From Streptomyces sp. NBC_01428 (GTDB lineage: Bacteria > Actinomycetota > Actinomycetes > Streptomycetales > Streptomycetaceae), in NCBI RefSeq assembly GCF_036231965.1, contig NZ_CP109499.1:2542001-2606000 (forward strand): a DNA stretch of 64,000 bases, given 5' to 3'. The translations under genes were made by a program, and so were the position numbers. This document shows positions 17,414 through 28,818 of this stretch, in pieces (within the stretch, counting starts at the first letter, position 1; every line of letters starts with the position of its first letter). The notes below the pieces were generated by a model. That model saw only the letters and a program-made list of their open reading frames with translations. It made no database searches and was not told the origin of the DNA.

Positions 17414-17425
17414 GACAACGTTGTC
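17414..17425. promoter_or_regulatory. LacI-type operator upstream of the first GH92 gene
   Basis: GACAACGTTGTC, a perfect 12-bp palindrome with the central CG typical of LacI-family operators, 23 bp before the start codon. The identical word occurs upstream of the second GH92 gene (24879-24890), which argues for one shared repressor. No LacI-family gene lies in the window. Confidence 0.75.
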
Positions 17426-17447
17426 GATGTCTTGGGAGGGCTCGGGC

Positions 17448-20400
17448 ATGCAGCAGAGAGCTCGGTACAGACGGAGTTCCACGGGTCGCGTCGGACGGCT
17501 TTCCCCCGTCGCTCTGGGGGTGGCGGCGCTTTCCCTGGTGGCCGCCTCGCAGGGCGTGGCGGTCGCGCTGCCGGTCCAAGCGGCGGCGCCCGACCGGGAC
17601 TTCAGCTCGTCGTTCGAATCGGGTGATCCGGCACCGGACTGGATCAACACGGTGGATACGGCACCGGACGGGACGAAAAGATCCTCCGGTGTCGACGGCG
17701 GCTACAGCACCGGTATCCCCGGAAACGTGACCGACCACGTCACCGACGTACGGGCCAGCGACGAGAACACCGGCGGCGGGGAGGTCAAGGAGAACCTCGT
17801 CGACGGCGAGCCCAGCAGCAAGTGGCTGACCTTCGACACCACCGGCTGGGCGGAGTTCGACCTGGACGCGCCGGTGAAGGTGGTCACGTACGCGCTCACC
17901 TCCGCGAACGACCACGACGAGCGCGACCCGAAGGACTGGACCCTCCAGGGCTCCACCGACGGCAAGGACTGGAAGACCCTCGACACCCGCACCGGGGAGG
18001 CCTTCGGCGAGCGGTTCCAGACCAAGTCGTACGACATCGCGAGCCCGGCCGAGTACCAGCACTTCCGCCTCGACGTCACGAAGAACAACGGCGGCGACAT
18101 ACTCCAGCTCGCCGACGTCCAGTTCTCGACCGGGCAGAGCGACGACCCGACGCCCAAGGACATGCTCTCGCTCGTGGACCGCGGGCCGAGCGGCTCGCCC
18201 ACCGCGAAGGCGGGCGCGGGCTTCACGGGCAAGCGGGCCCTGCGCTACGCCGGCACCCACAAGGGCGACGGCCGGGCGTACTCGTACAACAAGGTCTTCG
18301 ACGTGAACGTGCGCGTCGGCCGGGACACCGAGCTGGGGTACCGGATCTTCCCCGCGATGGCGGACGGTGACCGGGACTACGACGCGACCAACGTGTCGGT
18401 GGACCTGGTCTTCACCGACGGCACCTCGCTGAGCGGGCTGAACGCCGTGGACCAGCACGGGTTCGCGCTCACCCCGCAGGGCCAGGGCGCGTCCAAGGTG
18501 CTGTACGTCAACCAGTGGAACAACGTGACCTCCCGGATCGGTTCCGTCGCGGCCGGGAAGACCGTCGACCGGATCCTCCTCGCGTACGACTCGCCGAAGG
18601 GCCCCGCGAAGTTCCGCGGCTGGCTGGACGACGTGTCGCTGAAGACGGCCGCGCCGGAGAAGCCGAAGGCGCATCTGTCCGACTACGCGCTCACCACCCG
18701 CGGCACGAACTCCAGCGGCGGCTTCTCGCGCGGCAACAACTTCCCGGCGACGGCCGTCCCGCACGGCTTCAACTTCTGGACGCCGGTGACCAACGCGGGT
18801 TCGCTCAGCTGGCTGTACGACTACGCACGTGCGAACAACGCGGACAACCTGCCGACCATAGAGGCGTTCAGCGCGAGCCACGAGCCGAGCCCGTGGATGG
18901 GCGACCGGCAGACCTTCCAGGTGATGCCGTCCGTCGCGGCCGGGACCCCGGACACCGCTCGGGACGCCCGCGAACTGGCCTTCCGGCACGAGAACGAGAC
19001 CGCGCGCCCGTACTACTACGGGGTGACCTTCGAGAACGGCCTGAAGGCGGAGATGGCGCCGACGGACCACGCGGCGGCCCTGCGCTTCACCTACCCCGGT
19101 GACGACGCGAACGTGGTGTTCGACAACGTCACCGAGCAGGCCGGGCTGACGCTCGACAGCGACGCGGGGGTGGTCACCGGCTACTCGGACGTGAAGTCCG
19201 GCCTGTCGACCGGCGCCACCCGGCTCTTCGTCTACGGGGTCTTCGACGCCCCCGTCACCGAGGGCAGCTCCAAGGGCGTCAAGGGCTACATGAAGTTCAA
19301 GCCCGGCGCCGACCACTCCGTCACGCTGCGCCTGGCGACCTCGCTGATCAGCGTGGACCAGGCCAAGGACAACCTGCGCCAGGAGATCCCGGACGGCACC
19401 TCGTTCGCGGCCGTGAAGGCCGGGGCGCAGAAGCAGTGGGACCGGCTGCTCGGCAAGATCGAGGTCCAGGGCGCGACCCCGGACCAGCTGACCACGCTGT
19501 ACTCCAGCATGTACCGGCTGTATCTGTACCCCAACTCCGGCTTCGAGAAGGTCGGTTCGACGTACCAGTACGCCTCGCCGTTCTCCCCCATGCCGAACCC
19601 GGACACCCCGACCCACACCGGGGCGAAGATCGTCGACGGCAAGGTGTACGTCAACAACGGTTTCTGGGACACCTACCGGACGACCTGGCCGGCCTACTCC
19701 TTCCTGACACCCGGTCAGGCGGGTGAGATGGTCGACGGGTTCGTGCAGCAGTACAAGGACGGCGGCTGGACCTCGCGCTGGTCCTCGCCCGGCTACGCGG
19801 ACCTGATGACGGGCACCTCCTCGGACGTGGCGTTCGCGGACGCGTACGTCAAGGGGGTCAAGTTCGACGCCAAGGCGGCGTACGAGGCGGCCCTGAAGAA
19901 CGCGACGGTCGTCCCGCCGGCCTCCGGCGTCGGCCGCAAGGGCATGTCCACCTCCCCCTTCCTCGGCTACACGAGCACCGACACGGGTGAGGGCCTGTCG
20001 TGGGCCATGGAGGGCTACAACAACGACTACGGCATCGCCGAGATGGGCCGGGCGCTCTACAAGAAGACCGGCGAGAAGCGCTACAAGGAGGAGTCGGACT
20101 ACTTCCTCAACCGCGCCCAGGACTACGTCAACCTCTTCGACTCCAAGGCCGGCTTCTTCCAGGGCCGTGACGCGAAGGGCGACTGGCGGGTCGACTCCGC
20201 GAAGTACGACCCGCGCGTGTGGGGCTACGACTACACGGAGACCAACGGCTGGGGCTACGCCTTCACCGCGCCGCAGGACTCCCGGGGGCTGGCCAACCTG
20301 TACGGCGGCCGGGCCGCGCTCGCGGACAAGCTCGACACGTACTTCGCGACCCCCGAGACGGCCTCGCCTGACGTGGTCGGCTCCTACGGCGGTGTCATCC

Positions 20401-21272
20401 ACGAGATGACCGAGGCCCGGGACGTCCGGATGGGCATGTACGGGCACTCCAACCAGGTCGCCCACCACGTCAACTACATGTACGACGCGGCCGGGCAGCC
20501 CTGGAAGACACAGAAGAACGTCCGCGAGGTCCTCTCCCGGCTCTACGCCGGCAGCGAGATCGGGCAGGGCTACCACGGCGACGAGGACAACGGCGAGCAG
20601 TCGGCCTGGTACCTGTTCTCCTCGCTCGGCTTCTACCCGCTGGTGATGGGCAGTGGCGAGTACGCCATCGGCTCCCCGCTGTTCACGAAGGCGACCGTCC
20701 ACCTGGAGAACGGCCGGGACCTGGTGATCAAGGCCCCGCGCAACAGCGCGAAGAACATCTACGTGCAGGGCGTCACGGTCGACGGCAAGCGGTGGAGCTC
20801 GACCTCGCTCCCGAACTCGCTGATCTCGAAGGGCGGGGTGCTGGAGTTCGACATGGGCGCGAAGCCGTCCTCGTGGGGCACCGGCAAGAACGCGGCTCCC
20901 CCGTCGATCGCCCAGGACGACAAGGTGCCGTCGCCGCGCTCGGACACCCTCAAGGGTGACGGCCCGCTCTTCGACAACACCTCGGCCACCGACGCCACCG
21001 TCACCTCGGTGGACCTGCCGGCGGGCGACGCCACCAAGGGGGTCCAGTACACGCTGACCTCCGCGGACCACACCAAGGCGCCGGCCGGCTGGACGCTCCA
21101 GGGGTCCTCGGACGGCACGACGTGGAAGGACCTCGACAAGCGGTCCGGCGAGTCTTTCCCCTGGGACAAGCAGACCCGGGCGTTCACCGTGGCGCATCCG
21201 GGCTCCTACGCCCACTACCGTCTCGTCCTCGACGACGCGGCGACCCTCGCGGAGGTGGAGCTGCTCGCCTGA
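17448..21272 (+). CDS. Secreted GH92 alpha-mannosidase with carbohydrate-binding domains
   Basis: 1274 residues. A long Arg-rich Sec signal (about 1-48, cleavage near VQAAA) leads into an F5/8-type (discoidin-like) domain at about 60-190. The GH92 catalytic domain (about 420-1140) follows, and a second discoidin-like segment closes the C-terminus (WTLQGSSDGTTWKDLDKRSG resembles WTLQGSTDGKDWKTLDTRTG in the first). GH92 motifs present include GGWTSRWSSPGYADLMTGT, TETNGWGYAF and GDEDNGEQSAWYLFSSLGFY. GH92 enzymes are calcium-dependent exo-mannosidases, mostly alpha-1,2, releasing mannose from N-glycans or fungal mannan outside the cell. The start ATG at 17448 has GGGAGG eight nt upstream; an in-frame ATG at 17412 lacks an SD. 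It is convergent with a second GH92 and divergent from ngcE. Confidence 0.9.
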   Translation: MQQRARYRRSSTGRVGRLSPVALGVAALSLVAASQGVAVALPVQAAAPDRDFSSSFESGDPAPDWINTVDTAPDGTKRSSGVDGGYSTGIPGNVTDHVTDVRASDENTGGGEVKENLVDGEPSSKWLTFDTTGWAEFDLDAPVKVVTYALTSANDHDERDPKDWTLQGSTDGKDWKTLDTRTGEAFGERFQTKSYDIASPAEYQHFRLDVTKNNGGDILQLADVQFSTGQSDDPTPKDMLSLVDRGPSGSPTAKAGAGFTGKRALRYAGTHKGDGRAYSYNKVFDVNVRVGRDTELGYRIFPAMADGDRDYDATNVSVDLVFTDGTSLSGLNAVDQHGFALTPQGQGASKVLYVNQWNNVTSRIGSVAAGKTVDRILLAYDSPKGPAKFRGWLDDVSLKTAAPEKPKAHLSDYALTTRGTNSSGGFSRGNNFPATAVPHGFNFWTPVTNAGSLSWLYDYARANNADNLPTIEAFSASHEPSPWMGDRQTFQVMPSVAAGTPDTARDARELAFRHENETARPYYYGVTFENGLKAEMAPTDHAAALRFTYPGDDANVVFDNVTEQAGLTLDSDAGVVTGYSDVKSGLSTGATRLFVYGVFDAPVTEGSSKGVKGYMKFKPGADHSVTLRLATSLISVDQAKDNLRQEIPDGTSFAAVKAGAQKQWDRLLGKIEVQGATPDQLTTLYSSMYRLYLYPNSGFEKVGSTYQYASPFSPMPNPDTPTHTGAKIVDGKVYVNNGFWDTYRTTWPAYSFLTPGQAGEMVDGFVQQYKDGGWTSRWSSPGYADLMTGTSSDVAFADAYVKGVKFDAKAAYEAALKNATVVPPASGVGRKGMSTSPFLGYTSTDTGEGLSWAMEGYNNDYGIAEMGRALYKKTGEKRYKEESDYFLNRAQDYVNLFDSKAGFFQGRDAKGDWRVDSAKYDPRVWGYDYTETNGWGYAFTAPQDSRGLANLYGGRAALADKLDTYFATPETASPDVVGSYGGVIHEMTEARDVRMGMYGHSNQVAHHVNYMYDAAGQPWKTQKNVREVLSRLYAGSEIGQGYHGDEDNGEQSAWYLFSSLGFYPLVMGSGEYAIGSPLFTKATVHLENGRDLVIKAPRNSAKNIYVQGVTVDGKRWSSTSLPNSLISKGGVLEFDMGAKPSSWGTGKNAAPPSIAQDDKVPSPRSDTLKGDGPLFDNTSATDATVTSVDLPAGDATKGVQYTLTSADHTKAPAGWTLQGSSDGTTWKDLDKRSGESFPWDKQTRAFTVAHPGSYAHYRLVLDDAATLAEVELLA

Positions 21273-21292
21273 CGCGCGCGGCACGGCAGAAA

Positions 21293-21326
21293 GGGGCGGG
21301 CCCGGAGGAGACTCCGGGCCCGCCCC
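21293..21326. terminator. Bidirectional terminator between the two GH92 genes
   Basis: A 15-bp perfect stem (GGGGCGGGCCCGGAG at 21293-21307, complement at 21312-21326) closed by a GAGA tetraloop. It lies 20 nt past the stop of the rightward GH92 gene and 35 nt past that of the leftward one, so it can serve both transcripts. Confidence 0.9.
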
Positions 21327-21361
21327 GCGTTCCGGGCGGATCAGCTCGTTTCGCTACGGCG

Positions 21362-24300
21362 TCACTTGTTCACGGCGAGGGCGAAGACGTGCAGGTCCGC
21401 GTTGTCGGGGAGCTTGACGCTCCTGACGGTGCGGCCCGAGGGGGCCTCGAAGGGCTTGGTGGCGAAGACGTACGTGGCCACCGGGTCCTTGTCCGCGCCG
21501 GCCACGTTGCGGTAGGCGGCCTTGGCCACGGTGGCGTTGCCGTACTGGACGGTGCCGCCTCCTCCGCCGACGGTCCAGTCGGTGAAGGCCAGGTCGACCG
21601 AGTCGGTGCCGCCGTCGGTGTAGGTGACGGTCGCGTGGCTCTCCTGGTTGCCGTTGACGGCACTGCCGACGAAGGACAACCGGGCGGCCGGGTCGGCCAG
21701 TTCGATGGTCTGGCCTGTCGCCGAGGCGTTGTCGGGCCGGCCGGGGGGCGAGTCGGGCCAGGTGAAGGTGAGGCCGTCCACCGTTCCCCGGCCGCCCGGA
21801 GTCACGCCGGCGTCGGCGAGGGCCTGCCGGGAGTAGCTCCAGCCGCCTCCGTCGAAGTCGGCCTCGTCGTGGTCACCGGCGTCGTCGGAGACCCCGGTGT
21901 TGTCGTAGGCCGCGAGCAGGGAGCCCGGGGCGGCGACGGTCAGGGCCACCGGCTGCGCGTACGAGGTGTCGGCGGAGGTCACCGTGACCTTGACGTCGTA
22001 GAACCCCTGCTCGGCGTCGTCGGCGGCGGTGAGGGTGATCCGCTGGGCGCCGTCGGTGACGGTGCCCTCGGCCGGTGTGGCCGTCACGCCGTCGGGGGTG
22101 TCCACGTGGAAGCGCACGTCGGGTCCGGTGCCGCCGCTCAGCGCGAGGGCGCGGATGTCGAGCGCGGTGCTGCCGCCGGGCGCCAGCGTCGCCGCCGTGG
22201 GACCGACGCCGATCTGGTACGGCTGCTCACCGGTGCGGAAGGAGGGCGGCGCCGCGGTCTCGGCGCTGCCCCAGGCCTTGTCGGGTGTTCCGGAGAGCGT
22301 GTAGTCCAGGGTGCCGCCGTCGCGGACGAAGGAGGCGGGGAGCCAGGGCCGTTCGGCGGTACGGCCGTCGACGCGCAGCGACCGGACGTAGGGGGCGTCC
22401 GCTGCCGCGCCGCGGGCCCGGATCTCGATGTCGCGACCGCCGGGCCGGTCGATCTCGATCCTCGGGAACAGCGGTGAGGCCAGGGTGAGTTCGGCACGGG
22501 AGGGGATCTGCGGGTACATGCCGAGCGCGGAGAAGACGTACCAGGAGGACATCTCGCCGAGGTCGTCGTTGCCGGGGATGCCCTCGGGCTTCGTCGACCA
22601 GAGCCGTGTCATCGCGGCGCGGACGGTCTCCTGCGCCTTGTACGGGGCGCCCGCGTAGTCGTACAGGTAGGGGACGTTGATGGAGGGTTCGTTGTCCAGC
22701 TCGGACTTGTCGCCGCCGCTGCCGGTGAACGCCCAGCCGCCGTCGGCGTCGTGGAAGAAGGTGTCGAGGCGTTCGAGGGCCTTGTCCCGGCCGCCCATCG
22801 CGGCGAAGAGGCCCGCGGGGTCGTGCTGCACCATCCAGGTGTACTGGGCGGCCGTTCCCTCCACGAAGCCGTTGCCGGTCGCGGGGGTGAAGCCGGTGAC
22901 CCAGCTGCCGTCGGCCTTGCGGTTGGCGATGTAGCCGCCGCCGGGGTCGGCCGCGATGTTGAAGTTGTTCTGCCACCACTGGGAGCGTTCGGCGAAGTCG
23001 GCGGCGGTCCTCTTCCGGCCCGCCGCGCCGGCGAGCTGGGAGATGGCGAAGTCGGCGCCGGACATCTCCAGGGTCTCGGCCGCGCCGCCCCAGGCGTTGG
23101 TCACGGACGGCATGTAGTGGTGGTCGAGGTACTTGTCGAGGGAGGGCCGCTGGCCGGCCGAGAGGACGGGCTTGCCCGCCGGGGACAGGTCGCCCTCGGT
23201 CGGCACGGTGGCCGCCTTCACCAGGGAGTCGAGCGCGCCGCGCAGGTCGAAGTCGGTGCCACCGAAGGCGCGGATACCGGCGAGGGCCGCGGGTGACGGG
23301 TCGCCGTTCATGACGTGCGTGCCGCTCGCGCCGTGCAGCCAGCGGTCCCAGACGCCGCCGTTCTGCCGGGCGAGTTCGAGCAGGGACTGTGCGATGTCGG
23401 AGCCCGTGTCCGGGTCGAGCAGGGTCAGCAGCTGGACCTGGGAGCGGTAGACGTCCCAGCCGGAGAAGGTGCCGTACTGCGCGGCGTGCCCCCGGCTCAC
23501 GGTGTGCACCTTGTCGTCGGCGCCCCGGTATCTGCGGTCGGCGTCGCTGATGACGTTCGGGTGCAGGAGGGAGTGGTAGAGCGCGGTGTAGAAGGTGGTG
23601 CGGTCGCCGTCGGTGCCGCCGCCGACGCCGATCGCGCCGAGCCGGTCCCGCCAGGCGCGGTGAGCGGCGCTTTCGACGGAGGCGAAGGAGCGGTGCGGCG
23701 GGTTCTCGGCCGCGAGGTTGGCCGCGGCGCCGGCCTGGCTGACGTACGAGATGCCGACCTTCACGTTCACCGGGTCGGCGCCGGGCTCGAACTGCACGTA
23801 GCCGCCGGCGCCCTTGCCCGCGACGGGACGGCCGCCCTGCGCGAACCCTCCGGTGCCGCCGCTCGCCTCGGTGGACCCGGGGCTGAGCCGGTCGTCCTGC
23901 CAGGTCCCGGTCGTCTTGAAGGCGCGGTCGAAGCGGGCGGTGAAGTACAGGGTGTAGTAGGAGCGTTGGCCCTCGGGGTCGAGATAGCCGCAGAAGTTGC
24001 CGGAGGTGACGGAGCCGGAGACGGTGCGGGTCTTGGGGTCGATCCGCACGGTCGAGTCCGTGGAGCCGACCTCGGAGTTGGCGGTGCGGATCAGCAGCGA
24101 GGCGGGCTTGTCCTCGGGAAAGGTGAAGCGGCCCGAGCCGGTGCGCGCGGTGGCCGTGAGGTCGGCGCTCACCCCGGAGGCGAGGCCGACCCGGTAGTGG
24201 CCGGGCTCGGCCTGTTCGTCCGTGTGCGTGAAGTCGGCCGCGTAGACGGCGTCCTTGGTGTCGCTCGCCGGGGAGGAGGTGACCTCACCGGCGTACGGGA

Positions 24301-24640
24301 AGAAGGGGATGTCGCCGCTGCCGCCCGCGCAGCCGGTGCCGGACATGTGGGTCAGGCTGAAGCCGCGGATGCGGGTGGCGTCGTACTGGTAGCCGCCCGG
24401 CGCGGCCGTGCGGGTGGCGTCCCCGCGGGTGTTCTCGGGGCTCCAGGAGAGCATGCCGAAGGGGGTGACGGCGCCGGGGAAGACGTTGCCGCCGTTCTTG
24501 GTGCCGATGAGCGGGTCGACGTGGACGGTGGGATCCTGGACGAGGTCCGGTGGACCGGTCGGGGGTGCGGCGAGCGCCGGAGTGGCGCCGGCGACCGTCA
24601 GGGCGACGGCCAGCAGGACGGTTGACGGACGGAAACGCAT
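21362..24640 (-). CDS. Secreted GH92 alpha-1,2-mannosidase with C-terminal NPCBM-like domain
   Basis: 1092 residues. A Sec signal peptide (about 1-28, cleavage after ALA) precedes the mature start VDPLIGTKNGGNVFPG, the classic GH92 opening. The catalytic domain has GNGFVEGTAAQYTWMVQHD, carrying the proposed general-acid Glu, and GNDDLGEMSSWYVFSALGMY. After about residue 800 come an immunoglobulin-like NEW3 segment and a terminal beta-rich domain. The frame is open upstream to 24883, but the ATG at 24640 has GGAGGAGGGG upstream and begins the signal peptide. Its motifs are closer to the canonical alpha-1,2-mannosidases than those of the first GH92, so the two probably act on different linkages. 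Two LacI-type operators lie upstream. Confidence 0.92.
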   Translation of the reverse strand: MRFRPSTVLLAVALTVAGATPALAAPPTGPPDLVQDPTVHVDPLIGTKNGGNVFPGAVTPFGMLSWSPENTRGDATRTAAPGGYQYDATRIRGFSLTHMSGTGCAGGSGDIPFFPYAGEVTSSPASDTKDAVYAADFTHTDEQAEPGHYRVGLASGVSADLTATARTGSGRFTFPEDKPASLLIRTANSEVGSTDSTVRIDPKTRTVSGSVTSGNFCGYLDPEGQRSYYTLYFTARFDRAFKTTGTWQDDRLSPGSTEASGGTGGFAQGGRPVAGKGAGGYVQFEPGADPVNVKVGISYVSQAGAAANLAAENPPHRSFASVESAAHRAWRDRLGAIGVGGGTDGDRTTFYTALYHSLLHPNVISDADRRYRGADDKVHTVSRGHAAQYGTFSGWDVYRSQVQLLTLLDPDTGSDIAQSLLELARQNGGVWDRWLHGASGTHVMNGDPSPAALAGIRAFGGTDFDLRGALDSLVKAATVPTEGDLSPAGKPVLSAGQRPSLDKYLDHHYMPSVTNAWGGAAETLEMSGADFAISQLAGAAGRKRTAADFAERSQWWQNNFNIAADPGGGYIANRKADGSWVTGFTPATGNGFVEGTAAQYTWMVQHDPAGLFAAMGGRDKALERLDTFFHDADGGWAFTGSGGDKSELDNEPSINVPYLYDYAGAPYKAQETVRAAMTRLWSTKPEGIPGNDDLGEMSSWYVFSALGMYPQIPSRAELTLASPLFPRIEIDRPGGRDIEIRARGAAADAPYVRSLRVDGRTAERPWLPASFVRDGGTLDYTLSGTPDKAWGSAETAAPPSFRTGEQPYQIGVGPTAATLAPGGSTALDIRALALSGGTGPDVRFHVDTPDGVTATPAEGTVTDGAQRITLTAADDAEQGFYDVKVTVTSADTSYAQPVALTVAAPGSLLAAYDNTGVSDDAGDHDEADFDGGGWSYSRQALADAGVTPGGRGTVDGLTFTWPDSPPGRPDNASATGQTIELADPAARLSFVGSAVNGNQESHATVTYTDGGTDSVDLAFTDWTVGGGGGTVQYGNATVAKAAYRNVAGADKDPVATYVFATKPFEAPSGRTVRSVKLPDNADLHVFALAVNK

Positions 24641-24832
24641 GACGCGGCCCCTCCTCCTTCGGACGGGTCGCGCACCACGGGTCGCACAAGCCGCTGGGAC
24701 AGTAACGTGCGCCACGGGTACCACGGAAGACCGCGTGCGTCCCGGACGACGCGCTCGTCGCCCGCTCTTGCGGGCAGGCGTGTTCCGGCCAGAGGGACGG
24801 GCGCGGCGGTCGAGTGGTCCGTCAACTACCTT

Positions 24833-24844
24833 GACATCGTTGTC
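24833..24844. promoter_or_regulatory. Imperfect LacI-type operator upstream of the second GH92 gene
   Basis: GACATCGTTGTC differs at one position from the palindrome GACAACGTTGTC found 46 bp further upstream and again before the first GH92 gene. It could be the downstream member of an operator pair. Confidence 0.55.
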
Positions 24845-24878
24845 CGTTGAGGCGGTAGAGTCTGGCGCAGACCAGGCA

Positions 24879-24890
24879 GACAACGTTGTC
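24879..24890. promoter_or_regulatory. LacI-type operator upstream of the second GH92 gene
   Basis: GACAACGTTGTC, identical to the operator 23 bp before the first GH92 gene. It lies about 240 bp upstream of the second GH92 start. TTGACA (24831-24836) and the imperfect copy lie between the two. Confidence 0.7.
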
Positions 24891-25014
24891 GCGCACCCTG
24901 GTCGTCACAAGCCGCACCATCCCGGGCAGGACTCCCCCCGATCTGTCCGGGCTCGCGGACCGGACGGGCCCGAACCCACCCGCCCGGTCCGCCCTGAGCT
25001 TCCCCGCATCCACC

Positions 25015-25055
25015 GCCCGGCGGTGCGGGCCCGTCGACGGCCCGCACCGCCGGGC
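25015..25055 (-). terminator. Strong hairpin downstream of aconitase
   Basis: A 17-bp perfect stem (25015-25031 with 25039-25055) with a 7-nt loop that includes GTCGAC. It is the second of two hairpins past the aconitase stop, and may also block transcription entering from the right into the GH92 promoter region. Confidence 0.75.
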
Positions 25056-25088
25056 GTCGTCGTCGCGGTCGGTGGCCGGACAACGCGA

Positions 25089-25123
25089 AGGGCCGCACCC
25101 CCGCCGGACGGGAATGCGGCCCT
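25089..25123 (-). terminator. First hairpin after the aconitase gene
   Basis: A 9-bp inverted repeat (AGGGCCGCA at 25089-25097, complement at 25115-25123) with a 17-nt loop, 20 nt past the aconitase stop codon. Confidence 0.6.
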
Positions 25124-25143
25124 CTACTGGCTTGCCGGACCGC

Positions 25144-27945
<2,802 letters not shown>

Positions 27946-28000
27946 GTAACCCTTACCGTCGGATGGACGACGCTGTACGGCCGCGGTACGCCTCGGCAGA

Positions 28001-28018
28001 TATCTCGATGTCGAGATA
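28001..28018. promoter_or_regulatory. Perfect palindrome in the acnA upstream region
   Basis: TATCTCGA, TG, TCGAGATA: two perfect 8-bp inverted arms around 2 bp, about 145 bp upstream of acnA. The form is typical of MarR/PadR-like or other dimeric repressors. No such regulator gene is adjacent, so the cognate protein is unknown. Confidence 0.55.
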
Positions 28019-28117
28019 ACTCTAGTACATGGGGGCGGGCAGGTCATGTCCGGGCGCCCGTGACCCGCGTCATCGCGACGCGAGCGACGGCGCCGCGCCC
28101 CCGCCGGGACGGCGCCG

Positions 28118-28153
28118 CACCGCGGGCGACACCGCGGGCGACACCGCGGGCGC
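28118..28153. repeat. Three tandem 12-bp repeats
   Basis: The unit CACCGCGGGCGA occurs three times head to tail (last copy differs at its final base). It is in noncoding DNA between acnA and the DUF4236 gene; no function is evident. Confidence 0.6.
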
Positions 28154-28386
28154 AGGAAGCAGACCGGCCGTACGCCGGTCCAGGGCCCGCGGCGACCTCC
28201 GACGAGTGCCCCTCGGCGCCAGAATTCCGCCGCCGCACCCCCGAAACCGGGCGAACCATGCCAACTTCTCGCCCGGAACCGGAAGTTGGCGGACCCGCTC
28301 CACAGAGGCAGGCACATCGGAGCACTTTCGGGGTATCCGGTGTCTGCCGGGGAGGGCCCGGCAGACACCGAGACCAGGGGGCAGTC

Positions 28387-28578
28387 ATGCCGCTGACATT
28401 CCGCAAGAGCTTCAAGATCTTTCCCGGCGTGCGCCTGAACATCAACCGCAAGTCGATGTCCATCACCACGGGCGGCGACCACGGCCCGCGCTACACGCAC
28501 AGCACCACCGGGCGCAGGACGACGTCGATGGACCTGCCGGGTCCGTTCGGCTGGCGCAAGACCCGTAAGGCGAAGTGA
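28387..28578 (+). CDS. DUF4236 small protein
   Basis: 63 residues. The pattern FRKSFKIFPGVRLNINRKSM followed by a second basic, Gly/Thr-rich half is the DUF4236 family, short proteins found across bacteria and often fused to membrane segments. The function is unknown. It is strongly basic and has no signal or membrane segment. The ATG at 28387 has a G-rich SD (AGGGGGCA) about five nt upstream. It stands alone between acnA and the HTH-MurA gene. Confidence 0.8.
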   Translation: MPLTFRKSFKIFPGVRLNINRKSMSITTGGDHGPRYTHSTTGRRTTSMDLPGPFGWRKTRKAK

Positions 28579-28818
28579 CGCAAGAGGGACATAGGGCGGC
28601 AGTCTCGACGAACCGTCACAGACGCGTTCCTTCACGGCACTCACCGGCGGCGACGTCGACGGGCGGCACCTTCGGGAGCCCCTCGACGGTCGCCGCCGTG
28701 CTGTTGTGCGCAGGCCCGCGACACCCGAACTCCCCCACGCCCGCCCCGCGATGGAGCCCGTCACCCGGAAGGCGGCGCTCCATTTCTTTTTATCTCACAT
28801 CCGATATACGGTCGCGCC

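Larger units (their letters stand above)
16964..17447. other. Divergent control region between ngcE and the first GH92 gene
   Basis: About 480 bases with no credible gene; several short overlapping frames lack SD sites. It holds a candidate DasR site (17164-17179), a TTGACA hexamer at 17364-17369 and a LacI-type palindrome (17414-17425), so both divergent promoters probably lie here. Confidence 0.6.

Noticed and set aside
17337-21284. 1315-codon minus-strand frame opposite the first GH92 gene
   Set aside because: Shadow of a GC-rich coding strand. It crosses the ngcE/GH92 control region and shows no domain.
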